Assembly (NCBI GenBank): GCA_934294885.1
Contig: CAKRAK010000029.1
Coordinates: 1 to 31,382, forward strand
Direction: 5' to 3'
From: an uncultured Lachnospiraceae bacterium
Lineage (GTDB): Bacteria; Bacillota; Clostridia; Lachnospirales; Lachnospiraceae
Length of the DNA stretch: 31,382 nt
Part shown: positions 13,102-22,032 of the stretch, in pieces
Numbering within the stretch: position 1 is the stretch's first letter
Layout of the letters: each line of letters begins with the position of its first letter
Position numbers and translations under genes: made by a program
Notes under the pieces: model-generated
The model's database searches: none
Seen by the model: the letters and a program-made list of their open reading frames with translations, nothing else
What the model was told of the DNA's origin: nothing

Positions 13102-14064
13102 TTAACAATCATATTTTTGTTGGAAATTACGCAATGCACCCAGCAAATTAGAACGATTATGATACTTACAGGTGTCTATTTGGATTCCGGAATAAATGCC
13201 GGTTACAAATTTAATCTGGTCAATGTAACGTTGAATACCTTTAACAAATGCCGGTTCTTCACTGATTCCCCCTCCAATCAATATTACATCCGCACCTACC
13301 GTAACATATAAGTTCATACATAGCTTTGCAATATTAAAATAGGTATCTTCCAACGCATCTATAGCAATCTGGTCTCCTGCCTTCGCCCATTGATAAATCA
13401 ATTCTCCGGAAACCTCTGTATCCTCTAAGCCTTTCTTTTTTGCAACCTTATGAACCATTGCAGCGGTAGAACAATATACCGTATCATAATATGCCAGCTC
13501 ATCAAATACATCTTCCACGTTATCCAATTCATTTTCAGAGACAAGATTCTTTATATCCTCTCTCTTCATATTACATATATGCCATGAAAGCTCTCCTGCA
13601 ACGTTACAATTTCCATGATGGACTTTTCCATTGATAATCACGCCGCCGCCGATTCCTGTTCCAAAGATTAATACTGCTGCTGTGTTGGTATTCTTTGCAT
13701 TTCCCTTCCATGCTTCTGCAAGAGCCGCACACTTTGCATCATTTTCAACGGCAATCTTTACTCCATCACATCGTTTTCCCAGAACCTCCTGCATGTTCAC
13801 CTTATCCAGATAATGAAGGGCTCCACCATTATAGACGGTGCTGTTGTCTACATCCACTAAGCCCGGAACGCCCATTGCAATGCCTTCTACTTCTCCCTTT
13901 TGCTTGTAGGTGTCATAGATTTTTCCCAAAGCCTCAATAAAATCATCAATCGTATGCTGTTTTTCCCTCATAGTAGGTATCTTACCTGACTCTGAGATTT
14001 CCCCGTCCTTTGTCATCCACGCATATTTGATAAAGGTTCCTCCAACGTCAAAAATTAAATACAT
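13102..14064 (-). CDS. ROK-family sugar kinase/regulator-like protein
   Basis: 320 residues, matching ROK kinases. ATG 14064 has AAGGAG six bases upstream. It shows the phosphate-1 motif FDVGGTFIKY (about 4-13), the sugar-binding GVPGLVD and NDAKCAALAE (Asp as catalytic base, near 118), and the nucleotide motif IFGTGIGGGVIINGK. The usual ROK zinc site (CxCGxxGCxE) after the GELSWH segment is absent; the stretch reads HICNMKREDIKNLVSENELD instead. Zinc-less ROK kinases exist among streptococcal and clostridial enzymes such as beta-glucoside kinases, so it is probably a hexose or glycoside kinase. No helix-turn-helix, hence not a repressor. A long palindrome lies upstream. Confidence 0.85.
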   Translation of the reverse strand: MYLIFDVGGTFIKYAWMTKDGEISESGKIPTMREKQHTIDDFIEALGKIYDTYKQKGEVEGIAMGVPGLVDVDNSTVYNGGALHYLDKVNMQEVLGKRCDGVKIAVENDAKCAALAEAWKGNAKNTNTAAVLIFGTGIGGGVIINGKVHHGNCNVAGELSWHICNMKREDIKNLVSENELDNVEDVFDELAYYDTVYCSTAAMVHKVAKKKGLEDTEVSGELIYQWAKAGDQIAIDALEDTYFNIAKLCMNLYVTVGADVILIGGGISEEPAFVKGIQRYIDQIKFVTGIYSGIQIDTCKYHNRSNLLGALRNFQQKYDC

Positions 14065-14123
14065 AGCTTTCTCCTTTTCCACATCTAATATCGAGGTAAT
14101 TGCACCTTTCAACAACCTACATC

Positions 14124-14165
14124 AATTTGTGTCAATTTAATATTATATATAAATTGACACAAATT
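14124..14165. promoter_or_regulatory. 16-bp perfect palindrome upstream of ROK kinase
   Basis: AATTTGTGTCAATTTA (14124-14139) and its exact complement at 14150-14165 flank an AT-only 10-bp centre. It lies between the sfsA stop and the ROK kinase start, 60 nt before the ATG. Long perfect arms with TGTGTCA, no U-run on either strand, and a -10-like TATAAT in the centre point to an operator for the kinase gene rather than a terminator. Confidence 0.6.
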
Positions 14166-14197
14166 ATAGATGGAATACCTTTCGCAATTACCAATAT

Positions 14198-14929
14198 TTA
14201 ATACTTTGCATATATCTCGTCCTCGTATACTTTGCAGCACAAGGCAATCACTTCTACGCCTGCGGCTTTCGCTTCTTCCAAAGCACTTCCAAATTCAGGA
14301 TGCATGGAAACATTCGCCCTTACTTCCTTTACATGCTCCATCTGTATTACAAAAGTAACCATACAGTGATATCCCTGCTTTGCCGCCTTTGTTAATTCCC
14401 TTAAATGCTTCACGCCCCTTATGGTTGGTGCATCCGGAAAATATCCAATACCATCCTGTTCTAGGGTACAGCCTTTGACTTCCATCAGAAAACGTTCCGG
14501 TTCCGGATTACCGTTATCTCTTTCCATATAGAAATCAATGCGGGAATCCCCATAGGTATATTCCGGTTTGATCATGGAATACTCCTGTCTCTGTAACCAT
14601 TCGTAAGCAATCTTGTTGGGCGCCTGACTATCCATATTAATCAATCCAAAATTTTCCTTATATACTGCTATGAGGTCATATTTTGTTTTCCTTGCCGGGT
14701 TAGAAGCAACCTCTAAAATAACCTCCGCTCCCGGTAATAAAAGCTCCCTGCATCTTCCGGTATTCTTCACATGAACCACAACAAGACTTTTTCCCTTTGG
14801 AGCCTCTATTCCATCCGGTCTCATAAGCTCTGCTCCGCTTACCACATCCCGGTCGTCCAACCATACGTGTGCAATAAACCGGTTGGGTCTGGCGAAAAAT
14901 TGACCATGAACAATTTTATTATATTTCAT
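14198..14929 (-). CDS. sfsA: SfsA family DNA-binding/nuclease-like protein
   Basis: The 243-residue product has SfsA hallmarks: an N-terminal OB-like part (QFFARPNRFIAHVWLDDRDV), VHVKNTGRCRELLLPGAEV, RKTKYDLIAVY, the nuclease-like centre with DSRIDFYMER, EVKGCTLEQDGIGYFPDAPT and KHLRELTKAA. The family carries a PD-(D/E)XK-like core (D..FD, E-V-K). In E. coli SfsA was described as a maltose stimulator; the biochemical role is unsettled. TGGAG lies seven bases before the ATG. It stands alone between thiD and the ROK gene. Confidence 0.92.
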   Translation of the reverse strand: MKYNKIVHGQFFARPNRFIAHVWLDDRDVVSGAELMRPDGIEAPKGKSLVVVHVKNTGRCRELLLPGAEVILEVASNPARKTKYDLIAVYKENFGLINMDSQAPNKIAYEWLQRQEYSMIKPEYTYGDSRIDFYMERDNGNPEPERFLMEVKGCTLEQDGIGYFPDAPTIRGVKHLRELTKAAKQGYHCMVTFVIQMEHVKEVRANVSMHPEFGSALEEAKAAGVEVIALCCKVYEDEIYAKY

Positions 14930-15004
14930 CTGTATACTCCACTAGAATTAGCTGATTCCCATTTTATCACATTATGCACCCGGATTCTACCGTCACTTTA
15001 TCAA

Positions 15005-15793
15005 TTACCGGTTTGAGATTGCGTGATTATGCCATAATGGACCTCTTCCCTTTCCCAAATCCAGACCCGCTGCAATAGCAGATGCCACGTATTGTTTTGC
15101 CGCTCTCACACTGTCATGCATAGAATTGCCCTTTGCAAGATAAGTGGCAATTGCAGAGGATAATGTGCATCCCGTTCCATGGGTATTGGGATTTTCGTAC
15201 CGGATTCCATCAAACCATGTTATATTTCCATTTTCATACAACAGATCGGATGCTTCCTCTGTCAGATGTCCACCCTTGATCAAAATGGCACCCTTATAAT
15301 AGGTTTGAATCTGCCGGGCGGCTTCTATCATTTCTTCCTTGTTATGAATGGAAATTCCACTTAACACCTCTGCCTCACTTAAATTCGGAGTCATTATATC
15401 TGCAAGAGGAATCAATTTTTCTTTCAAGAATTGTATGGTTTCATTCTCCATAAGATTACTTCCGGATGTAGCAACCATCACAGGATCCACAACCACATTT
15501 TTTGCATGATATACCTGCAATTTTTCACATATTACATCCATAATTTCAGGCTTGGATATCATTCCAAGCTTTACGGCATCCGGCACAATATCCTGAAACA
15601 CCGCATCGATCTGCTGTGCCACCATTTGAGGCGATATATTTTCAATTCCCGTTACACCCATTGTATTCTGTGCCGTAATGGCAGTAATAACGGACATTCC
15701 ATATTCCCCCAGACAGGTAATGGTTTTTAAATCTGCCTGAATTCCGGCTCCTCCCGAAGAGTCCGAACCGGCAATACTCAATATCGTATGCAT
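15005..15793 (-). CDS. thiD: Hydroxymethylpyrimidine (phosphate) kinase ThiD
   Basis: 262 residues, cytosolic ribokinase fold; phosphorylates HMP to HMP-P and HMP-PP for thiamine synthesis. Motifs: SIAGSDSSGGAGIQADLKT (1-22), NTMGVTGI, VVDPVMVATSG (near 100-110), PNLSEAEVLSG, LIKGGH, and NTHGTGCTLSSAIA with catalytic Cys/Asp region (about 208-222). GGAGG lies about six bases upstream of the ATG. Last gene of the thi cluster, separated from the HAD gene by 153 nt that contain a hairpin repeat. It may be read through or have its own weak promoter (TTGTAC-N17-TACATT near 15868-15829). Confidence 0.95.
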   Translation of the reverse strand: MHTILSIAGSDSSGGAGIQADLKTITCLGEYGMSVITAITAQNTMGVTGIENISPQMVAQQIDAVFQDIVPDAVKLGMISKPEIMDVICEKLQVYHAKNVVVDPVMVATSGSNLMENETIQFLKEKLIPLADIMTPNLSEAEVLSGISIHNKEEMIEAARQIQTYYKGAILIKGGHLTEEASDLLYENGNITWFDGIRYENPNTHGTGCTLSSAIATYLAKGNSMHDSVRAAKQYVASAIAAGLDLGKGRGPLWHNHAISNR

Positions 15794-15881
15794 AAATTTC
15801 CTCCTTCTCTATCCCTGAATAAGTAATTGTGAAATGTAGCGATTCACTTTCATTTGTACAAAATTTAATATGTATAACACC

Positions 15882-15955
15882 GGCACGCTTACGCTTCATC
15901 CGCACACAGCGGTACTAAACTTGGGATACGCTAACGCTTTCCCTCGTTAAGTACC
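15882..15955. repeat. Dispersed hairpin repeat, copy 2 with GAAGCGTAAGCGTG tail
   Basis: GGTACTAAAC (15911-15920) and GTTAAGTACC (15946-15955) pair at 9 of 10 positions around an inner GGGA/TCCC stem. Outer arms match the repeat at 3-42, while the inner stem differs in sequence but not in pairing. The right arm contains the TAA stop of the HAD gene. A motif GGATGAAGCGTAAGCGTGCC (15901-15882) follows, and a close relative (17 of 20 bases) is found after the stop at 12521. Confidence 0.6.
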
Positions 15956-16606
15956 AATATATAGTTTCAACTCACTCAAATCGTGAATATAATCATCACA
16001 GACCTGCTTCATATCCTCCTGCTTATCGGCAGAATATTCCTCATACACCCCGATCACGGTAAGCCCTGCCTGTTTTGCGGTTTGGGCTGAATGTAGGGAA
16101 TCCTCCACCATAATACATCTGTCGCAGTCCACATGAAGCCTTTGTGCCACTTCATAAAAATACTCTGTATAGCTTTTGCTGTAGCCAATATCCGTGCAGG
16201 TAAAAATCCCCTGAAAACAATCCCAGACACCTAAGTTTTTTAATGCCCCTTTCACATTTTCAACTTCTGAAGCCGTTGCCAGATACATAGAGTATCCAGA
16301 TTGATAAAGCTTCGTTACCGTTTCTTTCATAAAGGGTCTTTCCGCTACCTTCCAGTACCGCTCCCGTATCAACGCTGCCACTCCGTCAGCAATTTCTTTC
16401 GGGGTTTCTTTTATCTGAGGATATAACTCTTTTATATATGCTCCTGCCTCTAACAAGCTTAACGTCTCGCAGTTCTTATCAACATAAGAGGGAGCATCTA
16501 TATGATGCACCTCCTTTAAATACACATTTGCTGAATTTTCCCATATTGGCATAGAATCAATTAATACGCCATCTACATCAAACAAAATGATTTTCTTTCG
16601 GTTCAT
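15947..16606 (-). CDS. HAD phosphatase in the thi operon (candidate TMP phosphatase)
   Basis: 219 residues, beta-phosphoglucomutase-like HAD hydrolase: motif I FDVDGVLIDS (nucleophile Asp and acid/base Asp), helical cap (about 15-90), motif II ATAS, motif III Lys in YSKSYTEYF, motif IV MVEDS. GAGGGAG precedes the ATG by five bases. It lies 42 nt after thiE and upstream of thiD. HAD enzymes that dephosphorylate thiamine phosphate are known where ThiL is absent, so the location suggests this role; the cap loops alone cannot prove substrate. The gene ends inside the hairpin repeat at 15946-15955, which supplies its stop codon. Confidence 0.88.
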   Translation of the reverse strand: MNRKKIILFDVDGVLIDSMPIWENSANVYLKEVHHIDAPSYVDKNCETLSLLEAGAYIKELYPQIKETPKEIADGVAALIRERYWKVAERPFMKETVTKLYQSGYSMYLATASEVENVKGALKNLGVWDCFQGIFTCTDIGYSKSYTEYFYEVAQRLHVDCDRCIMVEDSLHSAQTAKQAGLTVIGVYEEYSADKQEDMKQVCDDYIHDLSELKLYIGT

Positions 16607-16648
16607 AGATACTCCCTCACTTTTTCCTGTTCAATTTTCAATTCGGAA

Positions 16649-17311
16649 TTACTTATTATTTTCCACTAACTCCTTGGAAATTTCAAGTAATTTTTTTGTA
16701 TCCTCTTTTATATTTTTTGCTGCAAATATTCCGGATACAATTGCAACTCCGGCTACCGAAGTACCCTTTAAATCCATTATATTATCTGCTTTAATTCCAC
16801 CAATGGCAACTACCGGTATAGATACGGTTTCACAGATTTCTTTCAGGGTCTCTAAGGATACATCATCTGCATCCAGCTTCGTTGAGGTTGTAAAGATTGA
16901 ACCAACTCCCAAATAGTCGGCTCCGTTTTTTTCTGCCTCTACTGCCTGTTCCACGGTCTGGGCTGAAACACCGATAATCTTATCCTCACCAAGAATTTTT
17001 CTTGCTTCCACTAATGCTTTATCGCTCTGTCCAATGTGTACCCCATCTGCATCAATCGCCTTTGCAATCTCCACTTCATCATTCACAACATAAGGAACAT
17101 GATAGGCATCTGTTACCTTCTTAACTTCCTTTGCCAGTTCTAAAAATGCATCATAAGGCAGATTTTTTTCACGAATCTGCATAAATGTAGCACCACCCTC
17201 TAATGCTTCCTTTATGACCTCCGGCAAGGTTCTTCCATTTAACCACATAGAGTCTGATACCGCATACAAACACATAGATTTTTTTATTTCCTCTTTTGTA
17301 AAAGGTTTCAT
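16649..17311 (-). CDS. thiE: Thiamine phosphate synthase ThiE
   Basis: 220-residue TIM-barrel enzyme joining HMP-PP and thiazole phosphate to thiamine phosphate. Motifs: TFMQIREKNLPYD (about 40-50), VNDEVEIAKAIDADGVHIGQ (about 78-98), ADYLGVGSIFTTSTK (pyrophosphate-binding GxGxxxxTxTK, near 130-145), IPVVAIGGI and AGVAIVSGIFAA. GGAGG lies before the ATG. It follows thiM by 65 nt and shares its TPP-riboswitch transcript. Confidence 0.95.
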   Translation of the reverse strand: MKPFTKEEIKKSMCLYAVSDSMWLNGRTLPEVIKEALEGGATFMQIREKNLPYDAFLELAKEVKKVTDAYHVPYVVNDEVEIAKAIDADGVHIGQSDKALVEARKILGEDKIIGVSAQTVEQAVEAEKNGADYLGVGSIFTTSTKLDADDVSLETLKEICETVSIPVVAIGGIKADNIMDLKGTSVAGVAIVSGIFAAKNIKEDTKKLLEISKELVENNK

Positions 17312-17376
17312 CTGTTTCCTCCTTCGTATACAAATTACCTGATAATAAAGAAATGTTTTCCCGAATTATCTCTTCT

Positions 17377-18198
17377 TTACACTTCGGATACTTTTGCACC
17401 CTTTTCCAAAGTATCTCCATCCAAGTTACTCATAGCATCAATTAAATACATACGAAGACTTGAGGTTCCGCTGCCTTCTGCCGAAACCTTTTTTGCTGCA
17501 AACTCACCACATAAACCTTCTGCGGCAATGGCTGCTACGACTGCCTTTAACGGCTGTTCCGGATTTGCTGCCAGGTATGCTGCGATTACACCATCTAACA
17601 TACATCCGGTTCCTGTAATCTTTGACATAGCAGCGACACCATTTTTCGTAATATATGCATGGTCTGCATCTGCAATAATATCAATTGCTCCGGTAATGGC
17701 AATGATAGCTCCCGTTGTCTTTGAAAGCTTTTTGGCAAAATCAACGGTTTCCTTTAAGTTATCATCTGTAACAACATCTGCCACATCTGCATCTACACCC
17801 TGGGTCGTACCGCTTCCCGAATAAACGGTTTTAATCTCTGAAATATTACCTCTGATAACAGCAAACTTAATTTCTTTTAACAGCTTAAATGTTGTTTCTG
17901 TACGAAGCTTTGAAGCACCTGCTCCTACCGGATCCAATATAACCGGATGTCCTAATTCATTTGCCTTTTTACCTGCAGCCAACATTCCCTCAATGGTATT
18001 TTTGTTAAGAGTACCAATGTTGATTACAGTGGCATTACAGATAGAAGTTATATCCTCTACATCCAACACTTCATCACTCATAATCGGAGAGCCGCCACAA
18101 GCTAACTCCATGTTTGCCACATCATTTACCGTAACATAGTTGGTAATAAAGTGAACCAATGGTACATTTCCACGTACTGCTTCCAAAATCTTTTTCAT
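17377..18198 (-). CDS. thiM: Hydroxyethylthiazole kinase ThiM
   Basis: 273-residue ribokinase-like enzyme; phosphorylates the thiazole alcohol in salvage. Motifs: HFITNYVTVNDVANMELACG (16-35), SPIMSDE, HPVILDPVGAGASKLR, VIRGNISEI and TGTGCMLDGVIAAYLA (near 195-210; Cys next to the anion hole). GAAGGATG lies before the ATG. First gene downstream of the TPP riboswitch, so expression falls when thiamine diphosphate is plentiful. Confidence 0.95.
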   Translation of the reverse strand: MKKILEAVRGNVPLVHFITNYVTVNDVANMELACGGSPIMSDEVLDVEDITSICNATVINIGTLNKNTIEGMLAAGKKANELGHPVILDPVGAGASKLRTETTFKLLKEIKFAVIRGNISEIKTVYSGSGTTQGVDADVADVVTDDNLKETVDFAKKLSKTTGAIIAITGAIDIIADADHAYITKNGVAAMSKITGTGCMLDGVIAAYLAANPEQPLKAVVAAIAAEGLCGEFAAKKVSAEGSGTSSLRMYLIDAMSNLDGDTLEKGAKVSEV

Positions 18199-18251
18199 TT
18201 TTCATCCTTCTTTCTTATTGTATTGCTGGATATGAATATAACTTAAAGAAT

Positions 18252-18279
18252 CAAAAAGCTCTCTGCAGTGCAGAGAGCT
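18252..18279 (-). terminator. Terminator of the TPP riboswitch
   Basis: Transcript side AGCTCTCTGCA/TGCAGAGAGCT, a perfect stem with a minimal loop, then TTTTTGA. It lies between the aptamer and thiM, about 55 nt before the ATG, the right position to be the expression platform that ends transcription when TPP is bound. Confidence 0.85.
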
Positions 18280-18334
18280 AAAATATCAATATAAAACACA
18301 GTCTTACTACCTATCCTATAACTGTATCCTCTTT

Positions 18335-18420
18335 GAATCCCTACGTTAGCATTACCTAAATCAGGTTGCGGGTCGAAGCTCTTACTTCCTCTCAGCCTGT
18401 CCTACAAGCTCCCCGTTCAT
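18335..18420 (-). ncRNA. TPP riboswitch (THI element)
   Basis: The minus strand carries the conserved thi-box blocks in order: ACGGGGAGC (18416-18408), GGCTGAGAGG (18397-18388), GACCC, and CCTGATTTAGGTAATGCTAA then CGTAGGGA (ending 18338). Helices P2 to P5 of the class are evident. It is followed by a strong terminator and then thiM, so it most likely acts by transcription attenuation. Confidence 0.95.
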
Positions 18421-18435
18421 ATTCAGTTCCGATAC

Positions 18436-18464
18436 AGTATAGCATAACGATAGAGATTTGTACA
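18436..18464 (-). promoter_or_regulatory. Promoter of the thi operon
   Basis: TGTACA (18464-18459, 4 of 6 to TTGACA), 17 nt, TATACT (18441-18436, 5 of 6). The start would be near 18429, a few bases before the riboswitch. Between this and 18503 two direct 13-nt repeats (AAAATATAATATT, 18479-18504) adjoin the permease stop; their role is unknown. Confidence 0.55.
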
Positions 18465-18502
18465 TCTTTTCCCTTTGAAAATATAATATTCAAAATATAA
18501 TA

Positions 18503-21232
18503 TTACTCACGATTCTTAAGTACCTCGGCAGGCACCATTTTCTTAATTCTGTATACCAGTAAATGATTAATGATAAAGTATAAAACAAATACCGTTACAA
18601 ACATAGCAAGATAAATCCATACAGAAAATGATTTGTCTACGCCACATGCAATATTCGGTACAAAGGCAGGCTCATAGAGGGCATCCATGATCAGCTTTGC
18701 AAGGGGTATGGAGACAAGGGTTCCAATTGCCACAACATAGAAGTTTCCATCCAGATACATCTTACGAACTTCCTTATTCCGAAATCCGAAAATCTTAACC
18801 AGGGCAATACTGAAGGATGAACGGTCGATCATAACCTTCATCATCAGATATAACACGATTACAAATAATGCAACGGAAACACCGCCAATGGTTAAAATCA
18901 TACTTCTCATTATATCGGAAAAGATACCCGCCCCCTTCTTAACATCTGCCTTTGTAATGGTAGAATAAAGTCTTCCTGACTCAATCGGCAATTCATGATC
19001 CGAAAATACAATATTATAATAATCCGTCGGCTCACCAAATAACTCAATCGCTTTGTCATAAGACATAAACACCGTAAATGTCGGTGCATACTGTGTAATT
19101 TCATTTACCTCAAATACATACAGCTTATCCGCTTCCGTATCCTTCAGGGTAAAGGTGTCTCCTACCTTCAAACCATATTTATATGCAATGGATGAGCTGA
19201 TGGACACCTGACTTGTGGAATCCTTCAGATTCACATCAAAGAATGGATTATCATCTGTAAGTCCCATAACCGTTACATCAAAGGTATATCCGTATATTTC
19301 TTTTTTCATGGTTTTTCCGTATGCCTTATATCCACCTGCCGGAGGCTCTTCTTCCGGATATTTGTAGGTATACATATATTCATATTTTGTGTCATTTACA
19401 TAATCTTTATTAACTCTACCACAATATACAAATATCTCTAATGCCATTACAGATAACAGCAAACTGATAAACATTCCAAAAACAACCGCAAAGGCTGTAC
19501 GGCGTTCTCTGATAATCTGTCGAATCTTGAACAAGCCCATAAACTTCATATGCTTCAGTTTTACATCTCCGGAGCCTTTCACCTTCTGCTCATTCTTTAA
19601 AAGGCTCAATACCGGTTTTTCAAGACGTTTGCGGATAACAAGACTGGTAACAATAAAACAGATTACCGGAGGAACAACTATGCCATATACAAGCAGATAC
19701 GGCATAATGATTACCTTCACATCCGGAAGGGAATAATAATTATAACAATCCTGCATTTGTACCTTTACGCCACAAGGAAGATATGCAAGAACCGTTCCTA
19801 TCATACCGGAAACACCGGCTAATACGGTCGGCAGCATAATATAATGCCGCATCAAATCCTTTCCTTTTACACCTAAGGCATAAAGTGCTCCGATAACCGC
19901 ACTTTCCTGATCAATGGAATGAACAACAAATACCGATAACACATATCCGATTAAAACCAAAATGATTCCACCGGCAATGGTTCCCACACTTCTGTACAAT
20001 TCCTGATCTCCGGATGCAGCCTGAATCCGGACATTATCCTCAGCCTTTAAGAATGTAAGGAGGTTACCGACATCGGCATCCGATAATTTATCTATCATAT
20101 CATCTGTCTCATCCTTTAACTCCTGTAACCCATCCTGCAATTCCTTAGAACCGTCATGAGCTTCCTTTGCTCCGTCGGTATATTCCGCTATTCCGTCTGA
20201 AAATTCCTTTAACTCCTGTAAGGTTTTCAAAAGATTTTTCATCGCCATTCTTGTTATAGCGCTATCCTCACTGTCAATTTTATTCTGTAATATCGATTCA
20301 AAATTGTCTGCGGTCAATGTGTCTATTCCATATCCTCTTAGCTTATCATTTGCCTGTTCCAGATAAGAATCTAAGATTTCCGCAGCACCATCCTGCAGTT
20401 CCTGATTATGATCTGTCATTTCACCAAGACCGTCCGCAAGCTCTGTACTTCCATCCATAAGCTCCTTAATACCGTTCTTAAGGTCTCCCTTCTGACCGAC
20501 CATACGATCCCAGTATTCCTGAAAATATTCATCCTCTACATCATCCGAAGAAAACTCCAGATCTTCTAATTCCTCTTTTAATTCATCGTCTGTCATACTG
20601 TCATTTAGACGGTAAGCATAATAGTATTCCTCTGACTTTACACTTTTTTCTTCCTTTTGCAAGGTCTCATACATGTTATCTGTCATGAATGCAAGACCAA
20701 AGTTTAAGCTATCACAACCGGTATCCCCTAAGGATTTTAACATGCTGTCATAATCCGGTACGGTTCCGATTCCCGCTACCTTAAAGGTTCTTCCTCCAAA
20801 GGAAATGCTGTCACCAACCTTAATGTTGTTCTTCTCCGAAAACTGTCGTTCCAATACCAGTTCGTCATCAGACTTTGCGAAGTTTCCATCATATAGTGCA
20901 ATGGTATCAATATCCTTCCGGACGCGGAACACCCGCAGGGTTTTCGTATCCATCACCGAATAATCCAGAAAGAACATTTTTTCCAATGTAATTCCCTTAT
21001 CGGTCAGACGGTTCCACTCTTCATCCTTCATGGGAACAAACAAAGAAAACTGTCCATCTTCAACCTTCTGCTCCTGATCTGCTTTTTGTGTGCCTCTTAT
21101 AATCGTCTCTGCCGCAGCCACCATACTGACTACAAGATACATACTTAAAATGATTAAAAAGGATAATGCGATATATCTGGTAAAATTGCTTTTAAAATCT
21201 CTGAAAATACGTTTTCTTAATACTTTTTGCAT
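18503..21232 (-). CDS. ABC exporter permease, MacB/FtsX type
   Basis: A 909-residue membrane protein of the two-module FtsX-like (ABC3 permease) type. It has an N-terminal membrane helix (about 18-40), a large extracellular domain with coiled-coil stretches rich in ELxDG repeats (about 255-400, reading KELMDGSTELADGLGEM and similar), three membrane helices (about 420-545), a second extracellular domain (about 600-760), and three final helices (about 775-900). Likely partner of the ATPase just upstream, with one base between stop and start, hence translational coupling. Such exporters of Firmicutes commonly export peptides or lipids or confer antimicrobial resistance; the substrate is not evident. 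TetR control is inferred from operator sites. Confidence 0.9.
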   Translation of the reverse strand: MQKVLRKRIFRDFKSNFTRYIALSFLIILSMYLVVSMVAAAETIIRGTQKADQEQKVEDGQFSLFVPMKDEEWNRLTDKGITLEKMFFLDYSVMDTKTLRVFRVRKDIDTIALYDGNFAKSDDELVLERQFSEKNNIKVGDSISFGGRTFKVAGIGTVPDYDSMLKSLGDTGCDSLNFGLAFMTDNMYETLQKEEKSVKSEEYYYAYRLNDSMTDDELKEELEDLEFSSDDVEDEYFQEYWDRMVGQKGDLKNGIKELMDGSTELADGLGEMTDHNQELQDGAAEILDSYLEQANDKLRGYGIDTLTADNFESILQNKIDSEDSAITRMAMKNLLKTLQELKEFSDGIAEYTDGAKEAHDGSKELQDGLQELKDETDDMIDKLSDADVGNLLTFLKAEDNVRIQAASGDQELYRSVGTIAGGIILVLIGYVLSVFVVHSIDQESAVIGALYALGVKGKDLMRHYIMLPTVLAGVSGMIGTVLAYLPCGVKVQMQDCYNYYSLPDVKVIIMPYLLVYGIVVPPVICFIVTSLVIRKRLEKPVLSLLKNEQKVKGSGDVKLKHMKFMGLFKIRQIIRERRTAFAVVFGMFISLLLSVMALEIFVYCGRVNKDYVNDTKYEYMYTYKYPEEEPPAGGYKAYGKTMKKEIYGYTFDVTVMGLTDDNPFFDVNLKDSTSQVSISSSIAYKYGLKVGDTFTLKDTEADKLYVFEVNEITQYAPTFTVFMSYDKAIELFGEPTDYYNIVFSDHELPIESGRLYSTITKADVKKGAGIFSDIMRSMILTIGGVSVALFVIVLYLMMKVMIDRSSFSIALVKIFGFRNKEVRKMYLDGNFYVVAIGTLVSIPLAKLIMDALYEPAFVPNIACGVDKSFSVWIYLAMFVTVFVLYFIINHLLVYRIKKMVPAEVLKNRE

Positions 21233-21233
21233 C

Positions 21234-21935
21234 TTACAAATCCTCCAGTTCTGCTGCCGGTACCTTTATCTCATTACAATAATTTTTTCTGATCTGTCCG
21301 TCCTTTAGGATAATAACCTGATCTACCATATCTTTAATGGCATTATTATGTGTGACAATCATCATGGTTGTTCCATACTGTGCGTTAATCTTCTCTAACA
21401 AAACTAAAATATCCCGGGAAGTTTTGGAATCCAGCGCACCTGTGGGTTCATCACATAATAACAATTTCGGATTTTTAATTAATGCTCTTGCAATGGCACA
21501 ACGCTGTTGCTGTCCACCGGATAACTGGGCTGGGAATTTGTTCTGATGTTCCGTTAATCCTAACACATCCAAAAGCTCATCCATATTTAAAGGATTGGCT
21601 GACAGATATTCACATACCTGTATATTTTCCCGAATGGTTAAGTTCGGAATCAGATTATAAAACTGAAAAATAAATCCAAGATACTCTCTTCTGTAATCTG
21701 ATAATGCATCGGTTTTTAATCCTACCATTTCTTTTCCATCTACTTTAATGGAGCCGGAATCCACAACGTCCAGTCCACCAATACAATTCAAAAGGGTTGA
21801 TTTACCGGAACCACTGGTTCCCTGAATGACGCACATTTTCCCTTTTTCAACGCCAACCGAAACACCCTTCAACACCTGGATGTAACTGCCGTCCTTTCCG
21901 TAACTTTTTTTCACATCAGATACTTCTACATACAT
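21234..21935 (-). CDS. ABC exporter ATP-binding protein, MacB/LolD type
   Basis: 233 residues with Walker A GTSGSGKST (39-47), Q-loop IFQFYNLIPNLTIRENI, signature LSGGQQQR, Walker B KLLLCDEPTGALDS and H-loop VTHN. This is the MacB/LolD/FtsE subfamily that pairs with FtsX-like permeases. AGGAGG lies eight bases before the ATG. First gene of a two-gene operon with the permease. A palindromic TetR-type operator lies about 100 nt upstream. Confidence 0.95.
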   Translation of the reverse strand: MYVEVSDVKKSYGKDGSYIQVLKGVSVGVEKGKMCVIQGTSGSGKSTLLNCIGGLDVVDSGSIKVDGKEMVGLKTDALSDYRREYLGFIFQFYNLIPNLTIRENIQVCEYLSANPLNMDELLDVLGLTEHQNKFPAQLSGGQQQRCAIARALIKNPKLLLCDEPTGALDSKTSRDILVLLEKINAQYGTTMMIVTHNNAIKDMVDQVIILKDGQIRKNYCNEIKVPAAELEDL

Positions 21936-22032
21936 GTTTGTTCCCTCCTGAATTTTAATTTATATAATGTATTTCTATATGAAATAAAATGCTTCCTCTA
22001 AGTTTGCCGACCTCTTCACATGTTCCAATGTT

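Noticed and set aside
18257..18279. Palindrome as operator
   Set aside because: Followed by a T-run and placed between a TPP aptamer and thiM, so it is the riboswitch terminator.
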